A DNA stretch of 64,000 bases from Rubrivivax sp. (GCA_016789955.1 JAEUPB010000043.1:23665-87664); one strand, 5' to 3'; positions 47,982-57,907 are shown, counted from the first letter of the stretch. The notes: generated by a model not told the origin, from the sequence alone. A program made the numbers and translations.

Positions 47982-48665
47982 TCAATCGATGTAGCGCAGC
48001 CCGGCCTTCTCGAGCGGCTCGCGCATCTTGTACATGTCCAGACCCAGCACGCCGGCGGCCAGCTTGGCGCGCTTGTCGCCCTCGTTGGCCTCGCGCGCGG
48101 CAGCGGCTTCGAGCGTCTTGGCGGCCAGCGCGCGCGGCACCACGACGACGCCGTCGTCGTCGGCCACGACCACGTCGCCCGGATGCACCAGCGCGCCGGC
48201 GCAGACCACGGGGATGTTCACCGAGCCGATCGTCGCCTTGATCGTGCCCTTCGAGCTGATGGCCTTGCTCCACACCGGGAAGCCCATCTCGGTGAGCGTC
48301 TTCACGTCACGCACGCCGGCGTCGATGACCAGCGCCTTCGCGCCGCGCGCCATGAAGCTGGTGGCCAGCAGGTCGCCGAAGTAGCCGTCGGTGCACTCGG
48401 CGGTGATGGCGGCGACCACGATGTCGCCCGGCCGGATCTGCTCGGCCACGACGTGCATCATCCAGTTGTCGCCGGGGTGCAGCAGCACCGTGACCGCTGT
48501 GCCCGAGACCTGCGCGCCGGCGTAGATCGGCCGAATGTACGGCTTCAGCAGGCCGACGCGACCCATCGCCTCGTGCACGGTGGCGCTGCCGTAGCGGGCC
48601 AGCGCGTCGGCGGTGGCCGCGTCGGTGCGGGTGATGTTGCGGTAGACGACGCCGAGTTCGTACAT
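47982..48665 (-). CDS. ligK: 4-carboxy-4-hydroxy-2-oxoadipate aldolase/oxaloacetate decarboxylase
   Basis: Metal-dependent aldolase of 227 aa in the RraA-like/HMG-CHA family. It splits 4-carboxy-4-hydroxy-2-oxoadipate into pyruvate and oxaloacetate, the last step of the pathway. Motifs: [11 protein letters not shown] near the N-terminus, [23 protein letters not shown] with substrate-binding residues, and [14 protein letters not shown], where the Arg and Asp are active-site residues. The ATG at 48665 begins 1 bp after the ligJ stop; a longer frame upstream would overlap ligJ and is not used. Confidence 0.94.
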   Translation of the reverse strand: MYELGVVYRNITRTDAATADALARYGSATVHEAMGRVGLLKPYIRPIYAGAQVSGTAVTVLLHPGDNWMMHVVAEQIRPGDIVVAAITAECTDGYFGDLLATSFMARGAKALVIDAGVRDVKTLTEMGFPVWSKAISSKGTIKATIGSVNIPVVCAGALVHPGDVVVADDDGVVVVPRALAAKTLEAAAAREANEGDKRAKLAAGVLGLDMYKMREPLEKAGLRYID

Positions 48666-48666
48666 C

Positions 48667-49692
48667 TCACTTCCCCTTGGACTTGAGCGCGGCGTCCAGC
48701 CGCGGATAGACGCGCCGCGCGTTGCCTTCGAAGATCGCGTGCCGGTCGGCATCGCTGAGGTTCGCGGCCAGGATGTAGCGCTTGGTGTCGTCGTAGTTGA
48801 AGCCGGTCTCGGGGTCGACGCCGCGCACGGCGCCGATCATCTCGCTGGCGAACAGCACGTTCTTCACCGGGATCACCTTCGTCAGCAGGTCGATGCCGGG
48901 CTGGTGGTAGACGCAGGTGTCGAAGTAGACGTTGTTCAGCAGGTGGTCGGCCAGCAGCGGCTTCTTCAGCTCCTGCGCGAGGCCGCGATAGCGGCCCCAG
49001 TGGTAGGGCGCGGCGCCGCCGCCGTGCGGCACGATGAACTTAAGCTCGGGGAAGTCCTTGAACAGGTCGCCCTGGATCAGCTGCATCACCGCCGTGGTGT
49101 CGGCGTTGATGTAGTGCGCCCCGGTGGTATGGAAGCACGCATTGCACGACGTGCTGACGTGCACCATCGCCGGGATGCCGTACTCGACCATCTTCTCGTA
49201 GATGGGGTACCAGTGGCGGTCGGTCAGCGGCGGCGAGGTCCAGTGGCCGCCGCTCGGATCGGGGTTCAGGTTGATCGCCACGTTGCCGTACTGCTCGACG
49301 CACTTCACGAGCTCGGGGATGCAGGTCTTCGGATCGACGCCCGGGCTCTGCGGCAGCATCGCCGCGGGGATGAAGTGGTCGGGGAACAGCCGGCTGACGC
49401 GGAAGCACAGCTCGTTGCAGATCGCGGCCCAGGTCGAGCTGACCTCGAAGTCGCCGATGTGGTGCGCCATGAAGCTGGCGCGCGGGCTGAAGATCGTCAG
49501 GTCGCTGCCGCGCTCCTTCATGAAGCGCAGCTGGTTGGTCTCGATCGACTCGCGCAGCTCGTCGTCCGAGATCTTCAGGTTGGCCGGGCTCGGCTTCTGC
49601 ACCGGGTCCTTGATGCCGGCGATCTGCTGGTTGCGCCAGGCCTCCAGCGCCTTCGGCGCGGTGGTGTAGTGGCCGTGGATGTCGATGATCAC
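48667..49692 (-). CDS. ligJ: 4-oxalomesaconate hydratase
   Basis: Amidohydrolase-superfamily hydratase of 341 aa that adds water to 4-oxalomesaconate to give 4-carboxy-4-hydroxy-2-oxoadipate. It begins with the metal-binding [13 protein letters not shown]. Other motifs are [34 protein letters not shown] and [15 protein letters not shown] with further histidine ligands. Length and these segments match LigJ/GalB-type amidohydrolase hydratases. It is second in the operon, 56 bp after the binding-protein gene. Confidence 0.95.
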   Translation of the reverse strand: MIIDIHGHYTTAPKALEAWRNQQIAGIKDPVQKPSPANLKISDDELRESIETNQLRFMKERGSDLTIFSPRASFMAHHIGDFEVSSTWAAICNELCFRVSRLFPDHFIPAAMLPQSPGVDPKTCIPELVKCVEQYGNVAINLNPDPSGGHWTSPPLTDRHWYPIYEKMVEYGIPAMVHVSTSCNACFHTTGAHYINADTTAVMQLIQGDLFKDFPELKFIVPHGGGAAPYHWGRYRGLAQELKKPLLADHLLNNVYFDTCVYHQPGIDLLTKVIPVKNVLFASEMIGAVRGVDPETGFNYDDTKRYILAANLSDADRHAIFEGNARRVYPRLDAALKSKGK

Positions 49693-49748
49693 GGGCGGTC
49701 TCCTCGGTGTGCGGTGAAGGCGTTCGGGCGGGCGGTTCGGGGCGGCGC

Positions 49749-50438
49749 TCAGGCCGGCTCCATGCCCTGACGGCGCTTGGCTTCGGCGGCGTCGGGCGAG
49801 CGCAGGAACTGCAGCAGCGCCTGCACGTCGTCGGCGCGCGCCGATGCGCTGCAGATCGCCGCGCTGAAGGTGGTCAGGATCGGCGCGTCGGGCGGCATGC
49901 CGCCGACGATCGTGATGCCGTCGAGATGGATCAGCTCCGAGAGCTGCTGGAAACCGAGTTCGACGTCGCCGCGCGCAACGAGCGCTCCCACCGGCACGCC
50001 AGGCGTGGCCTGCACGATGCGGCTGTGGATCGCCTCGGCGATGCCCCAGCGCTCGAAGAGACGCAGCAACTCCACCCCGCTCGGGCCGGTGGAGACGCCG
50101 ACGGTCTTCGCGGCGAGCACGGCGGCCTTCAGTGCCGCTGCCGTGCCGATGTCGGGCTGCGGCACGCCGGCACGGACGGCGATCGCCACCGCCGACCGCA
50201 CGACGTCGGTGCGGGTGCCGGCTCGGGCATGGCCCGAGGCGATCAGCTTGTCGATCGCGTCCGACGCCAGCACCACCACGTCGAACGCTTCGCCGGCCTG
50301 CACGCGTTTGGCCGCATCGACGCCGCCGACCGACTCGATCGCCACCGCCTGCCCGGCGCGGGCCTCGTAGGCGCGAGCCAGGTCGGCCAGCAGGGCCTTG
50401 GTGGCCATCGACGAGATGCCGGTGAGGGGAGCAGCCAT
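49749..50438 (-). CDS. cytosolic ModA-like substrate-binding protein
   Basis: A 229-aa protein with the fold of molybdate-type periplasmic binding proteins (SBP_bac_11): LTGISSMATKALLADLARAYE, AGEAFDVVVLASDAIDKLI and GPSGVELLRLFERWGIA. Unlike true binding proteins it has no signal peptide, and no ABC transporter genes are nearby, so it should stay in the cytosol. It is the first gene of the protocatechuate operon. The ATG at 50438 is preferred; the ATG at 50447 would lie within a candidate -10 box. It may bind a pathway acid and act as a sensor or carrier, but this is unproven. Confidence 0.82.
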   Translation of the reverse strand: MAAPLTGISSMATKALLADLARAYEARAGQAVAIESVGGVDAAKRVQAGEAFDVVVLASDAIDKLIASGHARAGTRTDVVRSAVAIAVRAGVPQPDIGTAAALKAAVLAAKTVGVSTGPSGVELLRLFERWGIAEAIHSRIVQATPGVPVGALVARGDVELGFQQLSELIHLDGITIVGGMPPDAPILTTFSAAICSASARADDVQALLQFLRSPDAAEAKRRQGMEPA

Positions 50439-50445
50439 GCGGCGC

Positions 50446-50474
50446 ATTGTTGGCCTGCGCGGATCTCCCATCAA
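50446..50474 (-). promoter_or_regulatory. candidate promoter of the lig/pob operon
   Basis: On the minus strand, TTGATG (50474-50469) and AACAAT (50451-50446) are separated by exactly 17 bp. A start site would fall at about 50439, next to the ATG at 50438, giving a leaderless or nearly leaderless transcript. Read by eye only. Confidence 0.4.
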
Positions 50475-50495
50475 CGCGATTTCCGCACTAGCTGG

Positions 50496-50501
50496 TATAA
50501 C
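50496..50501 (+). promoter_or_regulatory. candidate -10 box of the LysR gene
   Basis: TATAAC lies 8 bp before the ATG of the LysR gene, in the 71-bp divergent spacer. A start site would be about 50508, again almost at the start codon. Such back-to-back spacing allows the regulator to control both promoters, as is usual in the family. Confidence 0.35.
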
Positions 50502-50509
50502 GCTTCGGC

Positions 50510-51427
50510 ATGGATCTGAAGCAGCTCGAATACTTCGTGCAGGTGGCCGAACTGGGCAGCTTCACGCGGGCCTCGGAAGTGCTGCGCGTGGCGCAGCCGG
50601 CGCTGTCGCGGCAGGTGCGGGCGCTGGAGGTGGAACTGCGGCTGAACCTGTTCCACCGCAACGGGCGCGGCGTGGCGCTGACCGAGCCCGGCCAGCGGCT
50701 GCTGGCGCATGGCCGCGGCATCCTGCAGCAGGTGCAGCGGGCCCGTGTAGACCTCGAGGAGGCGCGTGGCGCGCCGGTCGGCCGGCTGGCACTGGGCGTG
50801 CCGCCCACGGTCGGGCGGCTGCTGACGTCATCGCTGGTGCAGGCCTTCCGCGAGCAGTTGCCGCGCGCGACGCTGACGATGGTGGAGGGGCTATCGACCT
50901 ACGTGCTTGAATGGCTGGCGCAAGGCCGCATCGACATGGCGGTGGTCTACAACGCCGCGCCGTCGGCCGCGCTCGACCTGGTGCCGGTGCTCGAGCAGCC
51001 GTTGATGCTGGTGAGCCGGCGCAACGTGCGTCCGGGGAAGTCGACACCGGTCGCGAAGGCCGTGCCGCTGCGCGACGTGGCCGCGCGCGAACTCGTGATT
51101 CCGAGCCGGCCGCATGCGATCCGCATGCGCGTGGAGACGGCCCTCGCTGCAGCCGGCCTGCGTCCGCGCGTGGCGCTGGAGATCGAGAGCGTGCCGGCGA
51201 TCCTCGACCTGGTGGAGCAGGGCGGCCTCGCGGCCGTGCTGACGCGCGACGCCCTGGTGGGCCGCGAAGCGACGCTGCTCGCGCAGCCCATCCGTGCGGG
51301 GCGCGCGCTGCTGGTCACGTCGCTGTGGATCGCCACTTCGGCACAGCGCCCGCGCGGGCCGCTGCTCGAGCGCGGCGCGGCGCTCGTGCAAGCTCAGCTG
51401 AAGCGGCTGGCGACGGTCCCGGCTTGA
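50510..51427 (+). CDS. LysR-family transcriptional regulator
   Basis: DNA-binding regulator of 305 aa. The N-terminal winged helix-turn-helix reads MDLKQLEYFVQVAELGSFT...VAQPALSRQVRALE. A LysR_substrate effector domain follows (about 92-295). It is divergent from the protocatechuate operon, separated by 71 bp, so it probably senses protocatechuate, 4-hydroxybenzoate or a ring-cleavage product and activates that operon. The closest known functional analogues by context are LigR/PmdR-type regulators; identity is inferred from position, not from diagnostic residues. Confidence 0.92.
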   Translation: MDLKQLEYFVQVAELGSFTRASEVLRVAQPALSRQVRALEVELRLNLFHRNGRGVALTEPGQRLLAHGRGILQQVQRARVDLEEARGAPVGRLALGVPPTVGRLLTSSLVQAFREQLPRATLTMVEGLSTYVLEWLAQGRIDMAVVYNAAPSAALDLVPVLEQPLMLVSRRNVRPGKSTPVAKAVPLRDVAARELVIPSRPHAIRMRVETALAAAGLRPRVALEIESVPAILDLVEQGGLAAVLTRDALVGREATLLAQPIRAGRALLVTSLWIATSAQRPRGPLLERGAALVQAQLKRLATVPA

Positions 51428-51451
51428 GGGACCGCCGGCGGCTTCAGCCGA

Positions 51452-52210
51452 TCACTTCGGCGCGAGCCGGATCGCGCCGTCGAGGCGGATCACCTCGCCG
51501 TTGAGCATGTCGTTGGTGACGATCTGGTGCACGAGCTTGGCATAGTCGGCCGGCGTGCCCAGTCGGCTGGGGAAGGGCACGCTGGCGGCCAGCGAATCCT
51601 GCACGTCCTTGGGCATGCCGAACATCATCGGCGTGCCGAAGATGCCCGGGGCGATGGTCATGTTGCGGATGCCGTTGCGGGCGAGATCACGCGCGATCGG
51701 CAGCGTCATACCGACCACGCCGCCCTTGGAGGCCGAGTACGCGGCCTGGCCGATCTGGCCGTCGTAGGCGGCCACGCTGGCGGTGGAGATCAGCACGCCG
51801 CGCTCGCCGGTGGGCTCGGGCTGGTTCTTGGCCATCGCCTCGGCGGCCAGCCGGATCATGTTGAACGAGCCGATCAGGTTCACCATGATGGTCTTGGTGA
51901 ACAGCGACAGCGCGTGCGGCGCGTCCTTGCCCACCGTGCGCGCCGCGGTGGCGATGCCGGCACAGTTGATCAGGCCCATCAGCTTGCCGGCGGCGGTGGC
52001 GGCGGCCACCACGGCCTGGCCGTCGGCCTCCTGCGTCACGTCGCATTTCACGAAGGTGCCGCCGATCTCCTGCGCGACCACGGCGCCGCGCTCGGCGTTC
52101 ATGTCGGCGACGATGACCTTCGCACCGTTCGCCGCGAGCATGCGTGCGGTGCCTTCGCCGAGGCCCGAGGCCCCGCCGGTGACGATGAAGACCTTGCCTG
52201 CGATGTCCAT
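51452..52210 (-). CDS. SDR dehydrogenase, 3-hydroxyacyl-CoA/HSD10-like
   Basis: Short-chain dehydrogenase of 252 aa. The NAD site TGGASGLGEGTAR is followed by NNAG-type NCAGIA, and the catalytic Ser-Tyr-Lys is in STASVAAYDGQIGQAAYSASKGG. The C-terminal segment GIFGTPMMFGMPKDVQDSL is typical of 3-hydroxyacyl-CoA dehydrogenases of the HSD17B10 type. It probably oxidises (S)-3-hydroxyacyl-CoA in fatty or branched-chain acid breakdown. It starts 35 bp after adk on the same strand and faces the LysR gene convergently. Confidence 0.9.
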   Translation of the reverse strand: MDIAGKVFIVTGGASGLGEGTARMLAANGAKVIVADMNAERGAVVAQEIGGTFVKCDVTQEADGQAVVAAATAAGKLMGLINCAGIATAARTVGKDAPHALSLFTKTIMVNLIGSFNMIRLAAEAMAKNQPEPTGERGVLISTASVAAYDGQIGQAAYSASKGGVVGMTLPIARDLARNGIRNMTIAPGIFGTPMMFGMPKDVQDSLAASVPFPSRLGTPADYAKLVHQIVTNDMLNGEVIRLDGAIRLAPK

Positions 52211-52245
52211 CTGTTCGACTCCTGGATGTCGTGTCGTTCGTGTCG

Positions 52246-52953
<708 letters not shown>

Positions 52954-52982
52954 TCACGCAGGCAGCGGCTTGTCTCCGATCG

Positions 52983-52991
52983 AGAATAGCA
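52983..52991 (-). promoter_or_regulatory. candidate extended -10 promoter of adk
   Basis: In the 164-bp kdsB-adk gap the minus strand reads TGC-TATTCT, an extended -10 element. The -35 region is weak. A start site would be near 52977, about 77 bp before the adk ATG. Nothing else was recognised in this gap. Confidence 0.35.
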
Positions 52992-53063
52992 CGCGAGTTC
53001 TGCGCGTCGCTGACGCGAGACTGGCACCGCAGGCCCCTCGTTCCAGCGTCGCACGGGCTGCCG

Positions 53064-53816
53064 TCAGGCGAACAATCGGCGCACGCGCTCGAGGTCGGCC
53101 GGGGTGTCGACGCCAGGCCCGGGGTCGCTGGCCGTCACGTGCACGGCAATGCGTTCGCCATGCCACAGCACGCGCAGCTGCTCCAGCGCCTCGGCCTGTT
53201 CCAGCGGCGCCGGCGGCAGCCTCGGGAAGCGCCGCAGGAAGCCCGCGCGATAGCCGTAGAGGCCGATGTGGCGCAACGCCTCGGGGGCCTGCGGCAACCG
53301 CTGCCCACGCGCCCGGCCGTCGCGCCACCACGGGATGGGTGCGCGGCTGAAGTACAGCGCGCGGCCGGCGGCATCCAGCACCACCTTCACGACGTTCGGG
53401 TTGTCGAGTTCGTCGTCGCTGGCCAGCGGGTGTGCGGCAGTGCTCATCACGCAGTCGGTGCGCGCGGCGAGCAGTGCGGCCACGTCGTCGATCAGCGTGG
53501 GCTCGATCAGCGGCTCGTCGCCCTGCACGTTCAGCACGCGCTCATCGTCCGGCAGGCCCAGCAGCGTGGCGGCTTCTGCGAGGCGATCGCTGCCGCTGGC
53601 ATGGTCGGGCCGCGTCAGCAGCGCCTGCACTCCGTGGGCGGCGCAGGCCGCGGTGATGCGCTCGTCGTCGGCCGCGACGACCACGCGCGCGGCCTGCGAC
53701 AGCGCGGCACGACGCGCCACGCGCACCACCATCGGCACGCCCGCGATGTCGGCCAGCGGTTTGTCGGGAAGCCGCGTCGACGCGAGCCGCGCGGGGATGA
53801 GGACGGTGTAGCTCAC
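53064..53816 (-). CDS. kdsB: 3-deoxy-manno-octulosonate cytidylyltransferase
   Basis: Enzyme of 250 aa that activates Kdo as CMP-Kdo for lipopolysaccharide assembly. It shows the nucleotide-binding [20 protein letters not shown], the NVQGDEPLI motif with the magnesium aspartate, and [14 protein letters not shown]. The GTG start at 53816 overlaps the stop of the Trm112-like gene by four bases. It is in an operon with lpxK, another lipid A gene. Confidence 0.96.
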   Translation of the reverse strand: MSYTVLIPARLASTRLPDKPLADIAGVPMVVRVARRAALSQAARVVVAADDERITAACAAHGVQALLTRPDHASGSDRLAEAATLLGLPDDERVLNVQGDEPLIEPTLIDDVAALLAARTDCVMSTAAHPLASDDELDNPNVVKVVLDAAGRALYFSRAPIPWWRDGRARGQRLPQAPEALRHIGLYGYRAGFLRRFPRLPPAPLEQAEALEQLRVLWHGERIAVHVTASDPGPGVDTPADLERVRRLFA

Positions 53817-54025
53817 GCAGTGGCGCGTGGCACGTCTTCGGTGTCGGGCAGGGCGCGCGCCTGGTCCTCGAGCATCACCGGCATGCCGTCGCGGATCGGG
53901 AAGGCGAGCCGGTCGGCCGGGCAGACCAGTTCCTTCGGCCGCACGTCGGCATCGTGCGTCAGCACCAGCGGCCCCTTGCACAGCGGGCAGACGATGAGGC
54001 TCAGCAGTCGGCGGTCCAGGCTCAT
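53813..54025 (-). CDS. Trm112/YcaR family protein
   Basis: Small protein of 70 aa with a zinc-ribbon-like start ([11 protein letters not shown]) and the conserved [21 protein letters not shown]. The family is found beside lpxK and kdsB in many betaproteobacteria. Its bacterial role is not established; eukaryotic Trm112 is a methyltransferase partner. It overlaps lpxK and kdsB by four bases on each side, so all three are co-translated. Confidence 0.92.
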   Translation of the reverse strand: MSLDRRLLSLIVCPLCKGPLVLTHDADVRPKELVCPADRLAFPIRDGMPVMLEDQARALPDTEDVPRATA

Positions 54026-55053
54026 GGCGGGGTGTCGGAGTGGAGGGCGGTCGGCGAGTCGCTGAACATCCCGATCAGCCAGTGCTCGAGCGACGCGGGC
54101 AACACGAAGTCTAGAGGCACCACCCACAGTCGCGCGGCGGTGCCCGCGCGCGCGGCGAGCTTGACGGCGTCCTTCTCGGTGATCAGCACGTCCAACGGCG
54201 CGTCGGGCCAGGGGCGGGTGGCGTAGTCGTGGTGATCCGGCAGCGGCCACTCGGTGAAGGTCAGGCCTTGCGCGCGCAGCATCCCGAAGAACCGCTCGGG
54301 CTCGGCGATGCCGGCGGCGGCATGCAGCGGCGTTCCGCGCCACGCGGCGAGCGGGCGTGTCGCGGAGGCGTCCCCGCGGCTCCAGGCGTGCAGCGGCCAC
54401 GCTGCCGGCAACGCGCGGACGGCGAGGTCGCCCGGCAGCGGTGTGCTCGGGGCCGGCGCGTTGTAGAGCGCGCGCACGTTCGCCGGCAGCCGGGCCGGAA
54501 GCGGCTCGCGCAGGGGCCCCGCGGGCAGCAGGCGGCCGTTGCCGACACCGCGCGCGTCGAACACCAGCACTTCCGCCGTGCGCGGCAGTGCCGCGTGCTG
54601 GCGCCCGTCGTCGCTGACGATCACGTCGACCTCCGCCCGGGCCGCGCACAGCGCCTGCGCCACCGCGACCCGTCGGGTGCCCACCCACACCGGCACGCCG
54701 GTGCGGTGGCGGATCAGCAGCGGCTCGTCGCCGCAGTCCTCCGCCCGGCTGCCGGCATGCACCGGCCGCGGTGCGGTGGCTCCGCTCCCGTAGCCGCGCG
54801 AGATCACCCCGGGGCGGCGGCCGGCGCGTTGCAGCGCCTGCACGATCGCGATGACGGTGGGCGTCTTGCCCGCGCCGCCCACCACGAGGTTGCCCACGAC
54901 GATCACCGGCACCGGAACCCGGCCACGGGATGTCATGGCCGCCTTCAGCGCGGCGAGCGCCCGGTAGAGCTGCTCCACCGGCCAGGCCAGCGTCGACCAC
55001 GCCGAGCGCTCCGGCGACCACCAGGCCCTCTCGAGCCACGCGGGGGCCGCCAC
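54022..55053 (-). CDS. lpxK: tetraacyldisaccharide 4'-kinase
   Basis: Membrane-associated kinase of 343 aa that phosphorylates the 4' position of the lipid A disaccharide. The P-loop is in [13 protein letters not shown], with the family motifs [15 protein letters not shown] and [10 protein letters not shown]. The amphipathic/hydrophobic N-terminus ([16 protein letters not shown]) fits membrane attachment. The start is GTG at 55053, 7 bp after exbD. The stop overlaps the Trm112-like gene. Confidence 0.96.
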   Translation of the reverse strand: MAAPAWLERAWWSPERSAWSTLAWPVEQLYRALAALKAAMTSRGRVPVPVIVVGNLVVGGAGKTPTVIAIVQALQRAGRRPGVISRGYGSGATAPRPVHAGSRAEDCGDEPLLIRHRTGVPVWVGTRRVAVAQALCAARAEVDVIVSDDGRQHAALPRTAEVLVFDARGVGNGRLLPAGPLREPLPARLPANVRALYNAPAPSTPLPGDLAVRALPAAWPLHAWSRGDASATRPLAAWRGTPLHAAAGIAEPERFFGMLRAQGLTFTEWPLPDHHDYATRPWPDAPLDVLITEKDAVKLAARAGTAARLWVVPLDFVLPASLEHWLIGMFSDSPTALHSDTPP

Positions 55054-55060
55054 GGTGGCT

Positions 55061-55483
55061 TCAGCGGCCGTTGCCGCCGCCTTGCGCTGCGAACGTCAGC
55101 CGCGAGAGGCCGGCGCGTCGTGCTGCGTCGAGTACGTTGATCACCGATTGGTGCGAGGCGGTGGCGTCGGCCGAGATGATGATCATCGTGTCGTTGCGGC
55201 CCGCGGCGGCCGACGAGAGCGCGGCTGTCAGGATCTCGACGCTGCGGCCCTCCACCGCGGTCTTGTTCACCGCATAGCGACCGTCGCCGGACACGGCCAC
55301 GACGATTTCCGCGGGCCTGTCCTTCAACTTCTCCGCGTCCGCCGACGGCAGGTTCACCTGCAGCTCGGTGAAGCGCGAGTAGGTCGTCGACAGCATCAGG
55401 AAGATCAGGATCACCAGCAGCACGTCGATGAACGGGATCAGGTTGATCTCCGGCTCTTCGCGGTGATGGCGCGAGAACTTCAT
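55061..55483 (-). CDS. exbD: ExbD/TolR biopolymer transport protein
   Basis: Inner-membrane protein of 140 aa: short cytosolic N-terminus, one transmembrane helix with the proton-linked Asp in NLIPFIDVLLVILIF, and a periplasmic domain. With ExbB it uses the proton gradient to energise TonB or a related system. exbB lies 25 bp upstream; no tonB gene is in the window. Confidence 0.93.
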   Translation of the reverse strand: MKFSRHHREEPEINLIPFIDVLLVILIFLMLSTTYSRFTELQVNLPSADAEKLKDRPAEIVVAVSGDGRYAVNKTAVEGRSVEILTAALSSAAAGRNDTMIIISADATASHQSVINVLDAARRAGLSRLTFAAQGGGNGR

Positions 55484-55508
55484 CGGGCTGCAGCTGCTCG
55501 GAGGCCTG

Positions 55509-56153
55509 TCAGTTCGACTGCGGCGCGCGCATCGTGAAGCGCATCAGGTGCGGCACGAGGCGTTCGGCGGCCAGTTCCATGCCGAGCTCGAACTCCTCGA
55601 CGCGGCGGCGGAAGTACCGGTAACTCATCAGCGACGGCACGGCGATGATCAGGCCGAAGGCGGTGTTGTAGAGCGCCACCGAGATGCCGTGCGCGAGCTG
55701 CTGCGGATTGCCGCCGGCGGGGCCGCCCGGGGCCTGCGAGCCGAAGATCTCGATCATGCCGATCACGGTGCCGAACAGGCCCAGCAGCGGCGCGGCCGCG
55801 GCGATCGTGCCCAGCGCGTTCAGGTAGCGCTCGATGGTGTGCACCGCCTCGCGGCCGGCGCTCTCGAGCGATTGCCGCACGGCAGCCTCGGTGGTGCGCG
55901 GGTCGGCGATCACGCTGCGCAGCCCGGCGGCGAGCACGCTGCCCAGCACCGAACTCGAGCCCAGCTTGTTGACGACGTCAGCAGCCGGCAGGCTGCTGCG
56001 GGTGACCGCCACGACCTCGTCCAGCAGCTTGGGCGGGGCGACCCGCGATCGGCGCAGGTGGTAGAAACGCTCGATGATCAGCGCCAGCGCGACGATGGAC
56101 ATCAGGATCAACGGCCAGATGGGCCAGCCCGCGGCTTGGATGATCGAAAACAA
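55509..56153 (-). CDS. exbB: ExbB/TolQ proton channel protein
   Basis: Inner-membrane protein of 214 aa of the MotA/TolQ/ExbB family with three helices. The conserved region IAAAAPLLGLFGTVIGMIEIF and the second membrane pair (ISVALYNTAFGLIIAVPSL) are clear. It forms the proton channel with ExbD, encoded next. It is the first gene of the exbB-exbD-lpxK-Trm112-kdsB run. Confidence 0.94.
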   Translation of the reverse strand: MFSIIQAAGWPIWPLILMSIVALALIIERFYHLRRSRVAPPKLLDEVVAVTRSSLPAADVVNKLGSSSVLGSVLAAGLRSVIADPRTTEAAVRQSLESAGREAVHTIERYLNALGTIAAAAPLLGLFGTVIGMIEIFGSQAPGGPAGGNPQQLAHGISVALYNTAFGLIIAVPSLMSYRYFRRRVEEFELGMELAAERLVPHLMRFTMRAPQSN

Positions 56154-56204
56154 GCAATCCTCGAATCGTGTGGGGCCCGGAAGGTCCCGCTGGAATGGGC
56201 GCGG

Positions 56205-56210
56205 ATTATG
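56205..56210 (-). promoter_or_regulatory. candidate -10 box of the exbB operon
   Basis: CATAAT on the minus strand, one mismatch from the consensus, about 52 bp before the exbB ATG. No good -35 was found at 17 bp. Confidence 0.35.
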
Positions 56211-56280
56211 TCCGATGAGGGTGCGGCGCCCGGCGGTTGCGGCGTTGTACCAACGGTCCGGTCGATCGCGTCCGGCAGCC

Positions 56281-56301
56281 TGTGGACAACTCTGTGGAGA
56301 A
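56281..56301 (-). promoter_or_regulatory. pair of DnaA-box-like 9-mers
   Basis: Two direct copies 12 bp apart read, on the minus strand, TTCTCCACA and TTGTCCACA. Each differs by one base from the DnaA box TTATCCACA. They lie in the exbB/xseA spacer and could be a DnaA regulatory site. Confidence 0.35.
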
Positions 56302-56494
56302 GCGGCCGGGCCGCGCCACGATGGGGCGTCGCGGCGCTCTCGCGATCGGACTGCCTCATTTTTGAGCAGCAGAAAGTCGTTTCAATTCAAGGGCTTAACC
56401 GTTCATCACAGCCCTGCGCGCATCGCAACGGGCATTTCGCCCAGCACTGGCGCGGCTGTGGAGTTCTGCAGCGAGGCCACTCGGGCCCTGCACC

Positions 56495-57817
56495 ATGGAT
56501 GAGGCGGTCGCCGTCGGCGCGGGCGCAGGCCCGTGGGGGGTGGCGGCCTTGCTGCTCGCGGCCCGCGACGCCGTGGCGGCCCGATTCGGCGCCGCCGACG
56601 TTCGCGGCGAGATCAGCGCCTACACGCGGGCTGCCAGCGGGCACTGCTACTTCACGCTGAAGGACGCCGACGGCGCGCCCGCCCTGCTGCGCTGCGCGAT
56701 GTTCCGGCGTGCAGCGGCGATGCTCGACTTCGTGCCGGCCGAAGGGCAGCAGGTGAGGCTGCGCGGTCGCCTGTCGGTGTACGAGGCGCGTGGCGAGCTA
56801 CAGCTCGTCGTGGAGGCCATGCAGCGCGTGGGGGCCGGCACGCTCTACGAGCAGTTCCTGCGGCTGCGCGACCGCCTGGCGGCATTGGGGCTCTTCGACT
56901 CTGCGCACAAGCGTGCGCTGCCGCGCGAGCCGCGGGCGCTGGGCGTCGTCACGTCGCTCGGCGCAGCGGCGCTGCACGACGTTCTCACCGCGCTGGCGCG
57001 GCGGGCTCCGAACGTGCGCGTGGTGGTGTACCCGTGCACGGTGCAGGGCACCGAAGCGCCGCCGTCGATCGTGTCGGCGCTGGCCGAGGCCAACCGCCGT
57101 GCCGAGGTGCAGGCCCTGCTGCTGGTGCGCGGCGGCGGCTCGCTGGAGGACCTGTGGTCGTTCAACGACGAGCGCGTGGTGCGCGCGATCGCCGAGTCGC
57201 GCCTGCCGGTGGTGTGCGGCGTCGGCCACGAGACCGACGTGACGCTCGCCGACCTCGTGGCCGACCTGCGCGCGCCCACGCCCACGGCCGCTGCCGAGCT
57301 GGCCGCGCCATCGCGCGACGAACTGCTCGCAGCCCTCGCCGCCCGCGAACAGCTGCTGCAACGTGCGCTGCAGCGCGCCGCGCAGGTCCAGGCCCAGCGG
57401 CTGGACCGGCTGTCGCTGCGGCTCGGAGCGCCGGCCCGGATGGTGGGCGCCCAGCAGCAGCGGCTGGCCCTGCTGCGCGCCCGCATGGCGGCGGCCCTGC
57501 GGCTGCCGGTGGCCGCGCAGCGGCAAGCGCTGCAGGAGCTCTCCACGCGGCTGCCTCGGGCCTGGGCCGTGACGCAGGCCGACCATGCGCGGCGACTCGA
57601 CGCGCGTGCCCAGCGACTGGTTTCGCTGGACCCCCACCGTGTGCTGCAGCGCGGCTATGCGTGGGTGGAGGACGCCAGCGGCCGCCCGATCATCAGCGCG
57701 TCCGCGCTCACGGTCGGCGACACCGTGCAGGCCCGCTGGGCCGACGGGCGTGCCTCGACCCTCGTGCAGGCCGTCGACGTCGAGCCCTCCGCGGTTTGCG
57801 GCGGCGACCCGCGCTGA
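56495..57817 (+). CDS. xseA: exodeoxyribonuclease VII large subunit
   Basis: Large subunit of the single-strand DNA exonuclease ExoVII, 440 aa. An N-terminal OB-fold (VRGEISAYTRAASGHCYFTLKD) leads into the catalytic region with PREPRALGVVTSLGAAALHD, LLVRGGGSLEDLWSFNDE and GVGHETDVTLADLVAD. A long coiled coil rich in Arg, Ala and Gln follows, then the C-terminal RGYAWVEDASG segment. The small subunit xseB is not adjacent. The ATG at 56495 has no evident Shine-Dalgarno sequence. Confidence 0.96.
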   Translation: MDEAVAVGAGAGPWGVAALLLAARDAVAARFGAADVRGEISAYTRAASGHCYFTLKDADGAPALLRCAMFRRAAAMLDFVPAEGQQVRLRGRLSVYEARGELQLVVEAMQRVGAGTLYEQFLRLRDRLAALGLFDSAHKRALPREPRALGVVTSLGAAALHDVLTALARRAPNVRVVVYPCTVQGTEAPPSIVSALAEANRRAEVQALLLVRGGGSLEDLWSFNDERVVRAIAESRLPVVCGVGHETDVTLADLVADLRAPTPTAAAELAAPSRDELLAALAAREQLLQRALQRAAQVQAQRLDRLSLRLGAPARMVGAQQQRLALLRARMAAALRLPVAAQRQALQELSTRLPRAWAVTQADHARRLDARAQRLVSLDPHRVLQRGYAWVEDASGRPIISASALTVGDTVQARWADGRASTLVQAVDVEPSAVCGGDPR

Positions 57818-57854
57818 GCGGAGACCCTGCGCGCCTCGCAGGGGACGGGCTGCC

Positions 57855-57860
57855 TACAAT
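57855..57860 (+). promoter_or_regulatory. candidate -10 box of sodB
   Basis: TACAAT, one mismatch from the consensus, lies 47 bp before the sodB ATG in the 90-bp gap after xseA. The -35 is not obvious. Confidence 0.4.
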
Positions 57861-57907
57861 CGCGCCCGCTTCGCGCCACACCCACCACCCCACACGACGA
57901 GGAATCC

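Larger units (their letters stand above)
56154..56494. other. 341-bp divergent spacer between exbB and xseA
   Basis: This is the longest gene-free stretch in the window. It holds a CATAAT -10 candidate for exbB on the minus strand, a pair of DnaA-box-like sequences, and a comparatively AT-rich tract at about 56350-56420. No open frame in it resembles a protein. Confidence 0.6.

Noticed and set aside
48666-48752. Longer start for the CHA aldolase
   Set aside because: The extra residues overlap ligJ and do not resemble the family; [11 protein letters not shown] is the normal start.
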